Below are positions 42,996 through 52,814 of a stretch of DNA of 64,000 nt, piece after piece. The stretch spans positions 1-64,000 of the forward strand of contig NZ_PVWN01000002.1 in assembly GCF_003003885.1 (NCBI RefSeq), given 5' to 3'. How positions within the stretch are numbered: the stretch's first letter is position 1; each line of letters opens with the position of its first letter. This DNA is from Chlorogloea sp. CCALA 695 (GTDB lineage Bacteria; Cyanobacteriota; Cyanobacteriia; Cyanobacteriales; Chroococcidiopsidaceae). The notes beneath the pieces are model-generated. The model was not told the origin of the DNA. It was given only the letters and a program-made list of their open reading frames with translations, and did not search any database. The translations under genes and the position numbers were made by a program.

Positions 42996-45900
42996 TTATT
43001 TGAGCAAGTTTTCTAATTCGTCTAAAAGCAAAGCTTCGGCTTCGGCTTCTGTAAGCTGCTGCATTTGGGCTACAGTAGAATCGATGTCTGCATTACTCTC
43101 TTTTAGATCAAAACTAGAGTTTTGGAGTAATTTTTCAGTTAAATAATCGGTAAGTTTGGCGACGGTGGGATAATCAAAAGCTAAGGTAGAGGGTAAAGTA
43201 CAGCCTAAACTACTTTGCAATTGGTTTCGTAGCTCTACAGAAGTCAGGGAATCTATACCCAAATCGGCAAATCCTTGATGTGCGTCTAGAGAATGAGGGG
43301 AATTTAATCCTAAAATTTTAGCAACAAGCGATCGCACATATTCAATTATTAGCTCGTGACGTGTAGTTTTATTTGCATTCTCTAATTGTCTTAAAAAACT
43401 CTGTGGAGGGACATCCTCACATTTTTGCTGCATCAATGGTGTTGTGGGTGGAAGGGCTAATTGGCTATAAAACGGATTTTTTTGCCACCACTGCGCCCAA
43501 TCTATAGGTACTACCCCGACTTGACTAAACTCTGAAGAAAATAGCAATTGCTCTAAAGCTTCTAGTCCTTGCTGGGGGTTAATTGTTCCCATTCCTTTGC
43601 TTTGCAACTGCTGCTCCAATTCGGGCTTGGCAGCTAGTCCTAATCCGCTCCAAGCCCCCCAATTAATGCTTAAGGTTGGGCTTCCTGCTTGATTGCGAGT
43701 ATGCGCTAAGGCATCTAAAAAGCTATTGGCGGCGGCATAATTTGCTTGTCCCGCCGAGCCGAGGAGAGACGCTACTGAAGAAAACATGATAAAAAAGTCT
43801 AGGGGACAATTGCGAGTTAAACTGTGTAAATTCCAAGCGCCTTGGACTTTGGGCGCAAGCACTTTCTCGAACCTTTCCCAGGTTTGCTGTTGTAAAATAC
43901 CATCATCTAATATTCCCGCCGCGTGGATAATGCCACGTAAGGGCGGTAAAGATTCTATATCTGTCAGCACTTGAGCAAGTTGGGATGTCTTCGCAACATC
44001 GGCTTGGGCAAAAACTAGGTTAATATCGGCAAATTGGGCTTTTAACTGCTCTATTACTTCGGTTGTTGGCTGGTTGCGCCCCACTAATACTAAATGCTTT
44101 GCGCCTTTGTTTGCTAACAACTTGGCGACAAGCAAACCCAAATCACCTAATCCACCAGTAATTAAATAGGTTGCATCGCTACGGATAGAGGGAGTAGGAG
44201 TATTTTTGTGATGATGTGCGATCGCAATTTTACCAATATGTTTGGCTTGCTGCATATAACGAAAAGCATCAATCACTTGCTCTACGGGAAATATTTTACA
44301 AGGGAGAGGTTTAAGCTTACCTGCTGTAAACTGCATCGTTATTTGGCGCAGCATGGCGGCGATTAAATCGGGCTGTTGTTGGGTTACTTGCAATAAATCA
44401 AAGATAAAATAAGCAGCATTCGGCTTTATTCGCTCTACTTGGGTTGCTTCCCAAATTCCCAATTTCCCAATCTCTACAAACCGCCCGTTATCTGCCAAAA
44501 CTGAGAGACTTTTGGGGATAAATTCACCTGTAAGGCAATTAAGGACAATATCTACACCTAACCCATGAGTAATTTCTGTAATTTCATCAGCGAAATCTAG
44601 CGTCCGGGAGTTCATAATATGTTTTACTCCTATAGAGCGCAAAAAGTAACCTTTGCTAGGAGATGCGGTAGCAAAAATTTCTGCTCCCATTGCTTGGGCT
44701 AAATGCACCGCCGCCAGCCCCACACCGCCTGTTGCTGCGTGAATTAAGACTTTTTCTCCGGGCTGAATTTTGGCTAAATGATGCAAGCCATAATACGCGG
44801 TTAAAAATGCTCCAGGGATAGTTGCAGCTTCGGCAAAACTTAGCGATGCGGGGATAGATACAACTAAATGTGCGTCAACGGTAACATATTGACTAAAACT
44901 ACCAGACATCATTGCTAAAATGCGATCGCCTATTTGAAAATTATCTACACCTTCTCCAATTGCAACTATATTTCCCGCACACTCTAACCCCAAAGCCCCC
45001 GCTTCCGGATACAAACCTAAAGCGTTTAACACATCTCGAAAATTTAGCCCCGTAGCTTGCACTTGAATTTCTACTTGACCAAAGCTAGGCACAGAGCGAG
45101 TTACACTCTGCCATTGCAAATTATCCAAGCTTCCCCGGTGGGTAATAACCAGTTGATTGGAAGTAAGAGAAACTTCTTTTAATTGGGGGCTAAAACTGCT
45201 CCTAACTAACCTTGCAACAGTCCGATTACCAGCTTTAAAAGCAATTTGAGCTTCATTTTGAGGATGCCAAATTTCTGCAAATAACTCGCTTACTTCATTT
45301 TGCGGCGCAGTTTCATCTAAATCTATGTGGGTACAATTTAACTCTGGATGCTCTAAAGTAATTACTTTACTCATTCCCCCTAAGCAAGAATTGGCAATTC
45401 CCGATGCTGAATTTGCGCCTCTAGTTACTAATATTAAACGCAGAGATTGAGAGCATTTAGCGGTTAATGCTTGGACTAAATGCAATGTACTACTACATCC
45501 CAGGTTTGTCGCTGCTTCTAAGTCAGCAATTGTTAGCTCATTATAGATACTATCTAAACTCCATAAATGAATTACATTGCTTAATTTATGCTTCTTTTCG
45601 CCTAAATCTTCTAGTAACTGCTGAGAATGATTTGAATTAGTGGGGTTTATTTGAAAATGCTGGGAATTACGCTTGTATTCTTTACCAGGGAATACTAAAA
45701 TATATTCTTGGTTTTGTGCTGTTAATAGTGTCGCCAACTCTTGCCCTAAGCCGCTATTATCTGCAAAAATTAGCCAGGTGCGATCGCATTTTTCACAAGT
45801 ATCTATTTTTTGACGCTCTTGAATTTGCCATTCCACTGTATATAACCAATCTTGCCACGATTCAGTTTTCTTAAGTAGCGCTTTACGGCTGGCTTGTTTG

Positions 45901-48900
45901 GAAACTAAACCATTGATTTCAACTACCAAGTTGCCAACTTCATCGTATAAGTAGACATCGGCGATAATTTCTTGTAAGTCATGATTGGGGCGGAGTTTGA
46001 CATAACTCCATACATTTTTACCTGGATGACTATAAACGCGCAGACTTGCAAAACCTCCAGGTAAATAAGTCTTTCCTTCTGGAAGTGTGGCAAATATTAC
46101 CTGAAAACAAGCATCTAGCAAAACTGGGTGAATTTGATAAGTTGCTAATTCTTCTTCTAGACAAATCAAACCTAAAGCGGCTTCGGCTTTTTTCCATAGC
46201 TGTTTAATTGCTCTAAAGGTTAACCCGTAAGCAATCCCGCGCTCTTGACATTGCAAATAGTGAGTTTCTACAGCTATTTCGCTAGTAAATTTACTCCGTA
46301 ACTCGGCGATATTTACCTGTTTGGGTATATCTTGAGTAACTACAATTTTTCCTGAAGTGTGCAGCGTCCAATTTTCGGTATCGGTTTTATCGAGACTGTA
46401 GATTGCAAAGGAGTAATCCGCCGCTTCTTTGCTGAGGATTAATTGTACGAGTTGGGGTTTAGCGGCTAGAATTAACGCGCGTTGGATGTCTACTTTTTCT
46501 AATCTAACTTGATTTTTCAATACCTGTGAAGCTGCGGCTAAAGCCATTTCTATATAAGCCGCGCCAGGTAAAACAACTTGCTCGTATACGCAATGATCTT
46601 TTAAAAATGCAGGTGTATCTAGAGTTAGTACCGATTGAAAGACAATATCTTTAAGCGCCGATGGTAGTTTTTGCCCTAGTAAAGGATGGGTAAATGTAGA
46701 GACGTTAATGGTAGATGTAAATACGTTGTTTGTAGATGTAGAGACGTTGCACCGCAACGTCTCTACGGTATTTTGGTTTTTTAAAGGTGATTCAATCCAA
46801 TGGCGTTGTTTTTGAAAAGGATAAGTAGGTAATCCAACTTTACAACGGGGGTAATCGCTGTCAAAACTAACCCAGTCAACCGTTACACCTTGCTCGTACA
46901 ATAAAGCCAAACTAGACAGAATTTGTCGCCAATTGGCGGAGGGGCGCAAACTAGGAAGCCAAACCCCTTCATCTACAAGCAGTCGCCCCATACCTAGTAA
47001 TATTGGTTTAGCTCCGCACTCTACAAATACATTAAAACCCGCCTGTTGTAACGTTTTCATTCCGGCGGCAAATTGTACGGGCTTGAGGATGTGGTTGCAC
47101 CAATATTCAGGAGTTGCGATCGCCTCATTAACGATTTCCCCTGTAATATTAGAAACGATCGCTATACTTGGCAAGTTATAAGTTATTTCTCTAGCAACCT
47201 GTTCAAATTCCTCTAATATCGGCTGCATTAGCGGCGAGTGGAAGGGGCGGGAAACATTTAAAAACCTTGTTTCGATTCCCTGAGTTGTAAACCTAGCAAC
47301 AACGCTTTGTAACGCTTCTGGACTACCAGAGATAACAATATTTTCTATGCCGTTAATGGCTGAAATCGCAATGTCTTCATAATCGGCAATAGCAGCTTGT
47401 ACTTTTGCTATATCTGCCCTTACTACAACCATTCCCCCCGGTGCTAATGTCTGCATTAGTCTTCCCCGCGCCGCAATTAGCTTTAAACCATCTTCTAGGC
47501 TAAATACTCCCGCAATAACGGCAGCGACATACTCCCCTATACTATGGCCCATAACAATCTCTGGATGTACCCCCCAAGATTGCCACAATTTATATAAAGC
47601 GTATTCCAACGCAAAGATTGCACTTTGGCTATAGTTGGTTTCGTTAATAGATGTATCTTCAGTTAAAGGATAAAGAATTTCTAGTAAAGGCTTTTCTAAA
47701 TACAAACGTAAAATGCGATCGCATTCATCTATATTTGCGCGAAAAACTGGTTGATCGTATAACTCCTGACCCATCCCCACATACTGCGATCCTTGCCCAG
47801 TAAACAAAAATGCTATGCGTGGCTTACTAATAACCTTTGTTTTGGCGCTGTCGAGTTGCGCTGTTAAATCATTAATAGAATCAGCAACAATAGCGATACG
47901 ATGTTGAAAATGCGATCGCCCAGTATTAGCTGTAAAACAGATATCTGCTAGATTTTCCTCCAGGTGCGATGTCAAAAACACTTGATAGCGTTTGATTAAT
48001 GCTTGCAAAGCGCTAGGATTTTTAGCTGAAAGGGTAAGTAAATGTATTGGGCGATCGCTCTTTAAACTATATGTTGTAGTTTGGACGTTTTCTGTCAAAA
48101 TTACATGGGCATTTGTCCCTCCAACACCCAAAGAATTAACACCCGCAAAACGGGGAGAAGCTTCCCAATCTTGCAGACTGGTATTGACGTAAAAAGGACT
48201 ATTGGCAAAATCAATTTGCGGTGATGGAGTCTGAAAGTGCAAGCTAGGAGGGATTTTTTGATGATGGAGTGTCAAAACAGTTTTAATAAAACCTGCAACA
48301 CCTGAAGCTATTTGCAGATGTCCAACATTAGTTTTTACAGATCCAATCGCACAGAAGCCTTTGTTTTGCGTATTTTCCCGAAACGCTTGGGTTAAGCCGC
48401 CAACCTCGATCGGATCGCCCAGTACCGTCCCTGTACCGTGCATTTCTACATAGCCGATACTCTGTGCTTTTACTCCCGCTTGCGCCATTGCTTGAGAGGC
48501 AACTTTTGCTTGTCCATCGCCATTAGGTGCTAAATAACCAACCTTTGCACTACCATCATTATTAATCGCTGTACCTTTAATTACGGCATAAATTCGGTCG
48601 GAATCTGCGATCGCATTCTGCAATTTTTTCAATACAACAATTCCCACCCCATTACCAAAAATCGTACCTTTTGCTTTAGCGTCAAAAGCCCGACAATGCC
48701 CGTCAGGAGATACAATTGTCCCTTCTTGATACAAATAACCACTTCTTTGGGGTACAGCTACCGAAACTCCCCCGGCTAAACTCATATCGCACTCGCCATT
48801 TAGCAAACTTTGGCAAGCCATGTGTATCGCTACTAAAGAAGTTGAACAAGCCGTTTGGACATTGACGCTGGGTCCAGTAAGATTTAATTTATAAGAAACT

Positions 48901-51653
48901 CGTGTAGTCAAATAATCTTTATCGTTAGCCACCATCATTTGAAAGCCACCCATAGAATCGAGAGTGACAGCTTGCAAATTGTCTTGAGAATCTAAATTAT
49001 GGCGAGAGGGATAAACGTTATTTAGCAAGTAAGTATTCATCACCGCACCCGCATAGATGCCAATTGCACCTTTGTAAGTTAAAGGATTGCAACCAGAGTC
49101 TTCCAAGCTTTCCCAGGCGCATTCTAGCAAAAGCCGTTGTTGAGGATCGATTAATTGTGCTTCTTTGGGACTATAACCAAAAAACTCAGCATCAAATAAT
49201 TCAATGTCTGCGATCGCAGGTTTGGCTTTGACGTAGTTAGGATTGTTTAATAGCATCGGATCTACCCCTGAAGCTAAAACTTCCTCATCGCTAAAAAACG
49301 AAATTGATTCCACCCCATCACATAAATTTTGCCAAAATTCATCAACGTTATTAGCGCCCGGAAAACGGCAAGCCATACCGATTACAGCAATATCACAGGT
49401 GTCTGTCGTAATTCTTTTGGCGATCGCATTTTTTACAGTTTGATTGCTCAAATAACCCGCCATCGCCTTTACAGTGGCATATTTGAACATATCTGCTACA
49501 GTTAGTTGCTTGCCAAATTGCGTTTGTAATTTATGCTGAACTTGGAGCAATAGTAAAGAATTTCCCCCTAATTCAAAGAAATTACTCTCACTTCCCACCG
49601 TAAAACCCAGCACTTGCTGCCATATTTGGGCAATTTGAGTTTCGTTGTCCGTCATTGAAGTTTTAACTATTTTTCGAGTCAAAAGCTCTAAACGCCCAAT
49701 AATACTATCAAATTCTCCCAATTCAAAAAGCTTGCTCAATTGTTGGCGTTGAATTTTGCCTATAGCGGTTTTGGGGATAATGTCTTTAGCAACAGGGATT
49801 AAATAACTCGGATTTATGCCGATTTGAGTTAAAACTGTTTGGCGAATTAGTCGTAGTAACTCTAGTAATTCCTCACCTTCTAAGCCGCAACTAAAAAATA
49901 TTGCTAACTTTTCCGTTGTATCAACTTGAACAGCACAGGCGGCGGTATAGGTACTTTCTACCCCGGTAACGGTTTCAACTACTTGCTCGATTTCATGGCT
50001 GTAGTAGTTAGCACCATTAATAATAATAGTTTCTTTAATGCGTCCAGCGATCGCCAATCCCCCATTACTAATAAATCCCAAATCCCCCGTATTAAACCAC
50101 CCATCGCTAAAAGCTTCGACGTTGGCTTGAGGATAGTTGTAATAACCAGGAAAAACAACATCGCCCTTTACTTGCAAGCAACCAATCGCATTTTCTGGCA
50201 ATACTACCCCTGTACTATCTACAATGCGAATGGCTACCCCAGGAATCGGCGCGCCTAAATCTGCAAAGGTGCGACTTTTTATCTCCTCAAAACTGCTACT
50301 ATCTAGCTGATGAAAATTTAAAGGTGCTGTCTCTGTAGGTTGATAATAAGTAACACCCGATCCTAATTCTGCCATCCCAAAAGCCGGACGAATAGCAGTT
50401 TTTTTCAATCCATATCTAGCCAACTTTTCTAAACAAGCTTGCACAGATTGACTTGAGATTGCTTCCCCGGCGGTTAATAAAAACTTGACGCAAGATAAAT
50501 CCCAACTTCTGGCTACATCATTTTGCAGCGCATCTTTAACTAAAGTATAAGCAAAACTAGGCGACCAGCTATGAGTAATGCGGTGTTTAGCGATTAAATC
50601 CAGCCAATTGAGTACCTGACCCAAAACCTCATCTTTTTGAGCGTAGACGACCTTACAGCCCACTTCCAAACAACGAATGTGCCAGTCTGAAATGCTGCCA
50701 ATATGGTCAAAGGGCAACCAATTGAGGATTTTATCATCAGACTGATGTTGATTAAAAAGGTTTGTCCCGCGCGCACGAGTAATTAAATTGCGATGGGTCA
50801 ATTGAATACATTTAGGAATGCCCGTACTGCCAGAAGTTAGACTTATAAAAGCAACATCATCGGGTAAAGCCTTGTAATAGCTAGTATCTGACTCATTATT
50901 GCTCAACTCAGACACATCAACGTAACTTTTTTGAAATGATGAGCTTACTAATTTTTCGCTAGTAATAATTAGCGGTTTTGCCAAAAACTCCCAAATATGA
51001 CGTAGCTTATCTAACGCTGGATGAGCATCGCTATAGGTTGGCGGTACTTCCATAATTACCGGAATAAACCCACCCAACACGCAACCCCAAAAAGCTGGGA
51101 GAATGTCGCAATTATTTTTTAAAAGCAATATTACTTTGTCGCCAGCAAGCAGTTTTAGTTGTCTCAAGCCAAACAAACATTTCTCAGCTTGCGTAAGTAA
51201 TTGGGCGTAAGATTGGCTAATTTCTTGACCATTTTCTAGATAAAGAATCTCTCCGCTAGTTTGGGCGGCTGTTTGCAGTAATTCTATTAAGGTAGTAGGT
51301 GTCGCTACAAATGGTAAAGCGCCACCATCGCTAAATGCCAATTTTACCTGGGGATAACTCTTTTGGGGAACACTTTTTAACGCTTTTTCGTCTATTTCCC
51401 CGATAGAATTGCGTGGTAGCTCTGACACCAACACATAAGTGGGCAATATTGAATCGGGAATAACGCCTTGCAAGTAAGATTGGAGTTGATTTAATAAGGG
51501 AGGTTGGCTAGAAACGACGTAAACGACTAACTCTGCTAAAGAGGAGCTTTTTGTTTTGTTGACAAATACGGCACAGTCATCAATTAAGAGATTTTGTAAT
51601 AAGATAGATGCTATCTTTCCCTTAATTTGTTGTAAATACTCCCGTCCACTCAT
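42996..51653 (-). CDS. Acyl-ligase/type I polyketide synthase (AL-ACP-KS-AT-DH-ER-KR-ACP)
   Basis: 2885 residues. Residues 1-110 resemble the C-terminal subdomain of an adenylating enzyme (ILPTYVLVSELPRNSIGEID). About 125-630 is an AMP-ligase (SLTSGSTGIPK, FPGYYNYPQ, FNTGDLGF); about 655-740 a carrier domain (FELGGNSLLL). KS follows with VQTACSTSLVA (near 934), then AT (GHSIGEYVAA, near 1370), DH (near 1690), a structural KR half, ER (HAATGGVGLAAVHLAQ, near 2310), KR (LITGGLGDLGLL, near 2500; HAAGILDDG, B-type) and a last ACP (LGIDSLTSVE, near 2800). No thioesterase. It should load an acid, extend it and fully reduce it. Product unknown. Confidence 0.92.
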   Translation of the reverse strand: MSGREYLQQIKGKIASILLQNLLIDDCAVFVNKTKSSSLAELVVYVVSSQPPLLNQLQSYLQGVIPDSILPTYVLVSELPRNSIGEIDEKALKSVPQKSYPQVKLAFSDGGALPFVATPTTLIELLQTAAQTSGEILYLENGQEISQSYAQLLTQAEKCLFGLRQLKLLAGDKVILLLKNNCDILPAFWGCVLGGFIPVIMEVPPTYSDAHPALDKLRHIWEFLAKPLIITSEKLVSSSFQKSYVDVSELSNNESDTSYYKALPDDVAFISLTSGSTGIPKCIQLTHRNLITRARGTNLFNQHQSDDKILNWLPFDHIGSISDWHIRCLEVGCKVVYAQKDEVLGQVLNWLDLIAKHRITHSWSPSFAYTLVKDALQNDVARSWDLSCVKFLLTAGEAISSQSVQACLEKLARYGLKKTAIRPAFGMAELGSGVTYYQPTETAPLNFHQLDSSSFEEIKSRTFADLGAPIPGVAIRIVDSTGVVLPENAIGCLQVKGDVVFPGYYNYPQANVEAFSDGWFNTGDLGFISNGGLAIAGRIKETIIINGANYYSHEIEQVVETVTGVESTYTAACAVQVDTTEKLAIFFSCGLEGEELLELLRLIRQTVLTQIGINPSYLIPVAKDIIPKTAIGKIQRQQLSKLFELGEFDSIIGRLELLTRKIVKTSMTDNETQIAQIWQQVLGFTVGSESNFFELGGNSLLLLQVQHKLQTQFGKQLTVADMFKYATVKAMAGYLSNQTVKNAIAKRITTDTCDIAVIGMACRFPGANNVDEFWQNLCDGVESISFFSDEEVLASGVDPMLLNNPNYVKAKPAIADIELFDAEFFGYSPKEAQLIDPQQRLLLECAWESLEDSGCNPLTYKGAIGIYAGAVMNTYLLNNVYPSRHNLDSQDNLQAVTLDSMGGFQMMVANDKDYLTTRVSYKLNLTGPSVNVQTACSTSLVAIHMACQSLLNGECDMSLAGGVSVAVPQRSGYLYQEGTIVSPDGHCRAFDAKAKGTIFGNGVGIVVLKKLQNAIADSDRIYAVIKGTAINNDGSAKVGYLAPNGDGQAKVASQAMAQAGVKAQSIGYVEMHGTGTVLGDPIEVGGLTQAFRENTQNKGFCAIGSVKTNVGHLQIASGVAGFIKTVLTLHHQKIPPSLHFQTPSPQIDFANSPFYVNTSLQDWEASPRFAGVNSLGVGGTNAHVILTENVQTTTYSLKSDRPIHLLTLSAKNPSALQALIKRYQVFLTSHLEENLADICFTANTGRSHFQHRIAIVADSINDLTAQLDSAKTKVISKPRIAFLFTGQGSQYVGMGQELYDQPVFRANIDECDRILRLYLEKPLLEILYPLTEDTSINETNYSQSAIFALEYALYKLWQSWGVHPEIVMGHSIGEYVAAVIAGVFSLEDGLKLIAARGRLMQTLAPGGMVVVRADIAKVQAAIADYEDIAISAINGIENIVISGSPEALQSVVARFTTQGIETRFLNVSRPFHSPLMQPILEEFEQVAREITYNLPSIAIVSNITGEIVNEAIATPEYWCNHILKPVQFAAGMKTLQQAGFNVFVECGAKPILLGMGRLLVDEGVWLPSLRPSANWRQILSSLALLYEQGVTVDWVSFDSDYPRCKVGLPTYPFQKQRHWIESPLKNQNTVETLRCNVSTSTNNVFTSTINVSTFTHPLLGQKLPSALKDIVFQSVLTLDTPAFLKDHCVYEQVVLPGAAYIEMALAAASQVLKNQVRLEKVDIQRALILAAKPQLVQLILSKEAADYSFAIYSLDKTDTENWTLHTSGKIVVTQDIPKQVNIAELRSKFTSEIAVETHYLQCQERGIAYGLTFRAIKQLWKKAEAALGLICLEEELATYQIHPVLLDACFQVIFATLPEGKTYLPGGFASLRVYSHPGKNVWSYVKLRPNHDLQEIIADVYLYDEVGNLVVEINGLVSKQASRKALLKKTESWQDWLYTVEWQIQERQKIDTCEKCDRTWLIFADNSGLGQELATLLTAQNQEYILVFPGKEYKRNSQHFQINPTNSNHSQQLLEDLGEKKHKLSNVIHLWSLDSIYNELTIADLEAATNLGCSSTLHLVQALTAKCSQSLRLILVTRGANSASGIANSCLGGMSKVITLEHPELNCTHIDLDETAPQNEVSELFAEIWHPQNEAQIAFKAGNRTVARLVRSSFSPQLKEVSLTSNQLVITHRGSLDNLQWQSVTRSVPSFGQVEIQVQATGLNFRDVLNALGLYPEAGALGLECAGNIVAIGEGVDNFQIGDRILAMMSGSFSQYVTVDAHLVVSIPASLSFAEAATIPGAFLTAYYGLHHLAKIQPGEKVLIHAATGGVGLAAVHLAQAMGAEIFATASPSKGYFLRSIGVKHIMNSRTLDFADEITEITHGLGVDIVLNCLTGEFIPKSLSVLADNGRFVEIGKLGIWEATQVERIKPNAAYFIFDLLQVTQQQPDLIAAMLRQITMQFTAGKLKPLPCKIFPVEQVIDAFRYMQQAKHIGKIAIAHHHKNTPTPSIRSDATYLITGGLGDLGLLVAKLLANKGAKHLVLVGRNQPTTEVIEQLKAQFADINLVFAQADVAKTSQLAQVLTDIESLPPLRGIIHAAGILDDGILQQQTWERFEKVLAPKVQGAWNLHSLTRNCPLDFFIMFSSVASLLGSAGQANYAAANSFLDALAHTRNQAGSPTLSINWGAWSGLGLAAKPELEQQLQSKGMGTINPQQGLEALEQLLFSSEFSQVGVVPIDWAQWWQKNPFYSQLALPPTTPLMQQKCEDVPPQSFLRQLENANKTTRHELIIEYVRSLVAKILGLNSPHSLDAHQGFADLGIDSLTSVELRNQLQSSLGCTLPSTLAFDYPTVAKLTDYLTEKLLQNSSFDLKESNADIDSTVAQMQQLTEAEAEALLLDELENLLK
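46690..46766. repeat. Palindromic repeat translated inside the PKS AT-DH linker
   Basis: Between 46738 and 46766, GTAGAGACGTTGC and GCAACGTCTCTAC form a 13-bp hairpin with an ACC loop. Two degenerate half-copies (GTAGAGACGTT and GTAAATACGTT) lie just to the left. In the PKS frame this codes the linker VETLRCNVSTSTNNV and TSTINVSTFTHP. The core AGACGTTGC equals that in the palindrome at 5845-5869. Confidence 0.8.
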
Positions 51654-52010
51654 GACTTACGCTCTAGTTTCAAATACACTACTCAAATCTGCACTGAATA
51701 TATTAGCTGAATTTCTCAATTTATTTGTATCTACAATCTCAATTAATCCTATTCCCTAAAAATTAATTTTAGTTTAAACCAAAGCGGTACTTTTCTGCGT
51801 TTTAAAATTGGCTCACTTTGGTAAACTTCAACTTAACATTTATATAAAAAATTGATATGCGATCGCACATTGTCTTTACAAAAATCAGAGTTTAGTAATT
51901 ATATAGCAAAGAATACAAGCGACATATAACAAGGATTAATCTTACTTGTATTATGTATACTACTTTTAAAAAGCTCAATGTTTTTTACTATAAAAAATCA
52001 AACATATATT
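51654..52010. other. 357-bp spacer upstream of the PKS
   Basis: AT-rich. It must contain the leftward PKS promoter and the rightward promoter of the epimerase-like gene. One HIP1 octamer lies near 51861. No ribosome site is obvious before the PKS ATG. A short open frame through the first part overlaps the PKS start and looks like chance. Confidence 0.4.
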
Positions 52011-52814
52011 ATGAGTAAAGCAATTATTGGCTACACTGGGTTTATTGGGAGTAATTTAATTCGTCAAGCAAAGTATGATGATTTTTATAACTCCCAAAAC
52101 ATCGAATCTGTTGCCGGAAAAAGTTTCGATTTATTAGCTTGTACGGCGGCTCCAGCCGAAAAATGGTTAGCAAATAAAGAGCCAGTAAAAGATAAAGAAA
52201 ATTTACAGAAATTAATCAAAAACTTACAGCAAGTATCAGCAAAAAAAGTAATTTTAATCTCTACTATTGATGTATATAATCAACCTGTTGAAGTAGATGA
52301 AGATACAAGCATAAATGCAGAAATTTTACATCCTTACGGCAAACATCGATTAGAGCTAGAAACTATGATTCAAAATCAGTTTGATGCTTTAGTTGTGCGC
52401 TTACCTGGTTTGTTTGGTAAGGGAATGAAAAAAAATATAATTTATGATTTTCTCCACAACAATTTATTAGAAAAAATCAACAAGGGTAGTGTGTTTCAGT
52501 TTTATAACTTAGACCATTTATGGCAAGATATTCAAGTAGCCATCAAAAACGATTTAAAAGTAGTTAACTTTGCTACTGAGCCTACCAGTGTCGCCGAAGT
52601 AGCTATTACAGCTTTTGATTTTGAGTTTACAAACCAAACACAAAACGCAGTTAAGTACGATATCCGCACCAAATATTACCAACTTTTTGATGGTATTCAG
52701 CCGGGATACTTATATAACAAAAGTCAAGTGTTATTAGAACTAAAAGAATTTGTAACTGATTTCAAAAACAGTAATTCTGCTATTTCTCAACTTGTCCTAC
52801 CCGACGAATATTGA
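52011..52814 (+). CDS. NAD(P)-binding epimerase/dehydratase-like protein
   Basis: 267 residues. SKAIIGYTGFIGSNLIRQ is a GxxGxxG nucleotide loop; VILISTIDVYNQPVEV has the 'ST.dvY' strand and HPYGKHRLELETM holds a Tyr-x-x-x-Lys-like set (YGKHRLE) as in extended SDRs. The tail differs from known subfamilies. Substrate unknown. ATG 52011 is preferred to 51978. The 3' end overlaps the rel gene by 35 bp, tail to tail. Confidence 0.8.
   Translation: MSKAIIGYTGFIGSNLIRQAKYDDFYNSQNIESVAGKSFDLLACTAAPAEKWLANKEPVKDKENLQKLIKNLQQVSAKKVILISTIDVYNQPVEVDEDTSINAEILHPYGKHRLELETMIQNQFDALVVRLPGLFGKGMKKNIIYDFLHNNLLEKINKGSVFQFYNLDHLWQDIQVAIKNDLKVVNFATEPTSVAEVAITAFDFEFTNQTQNAVKYDIRTKYYQLFDGIQPGYLYNKSQVLLELKEFVTDFKNSNSAISQLVLPDEY

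Noticed and set aside
42996-51653. PKS as heterocyst glycolipid synthase or olefin synthase
   Set aside because: The domain order differs: an acyl-ligase start with DH and ER and no ST-TE or thioesterase reductase fits neither exactly, and no hgl or ols neighbours are present.
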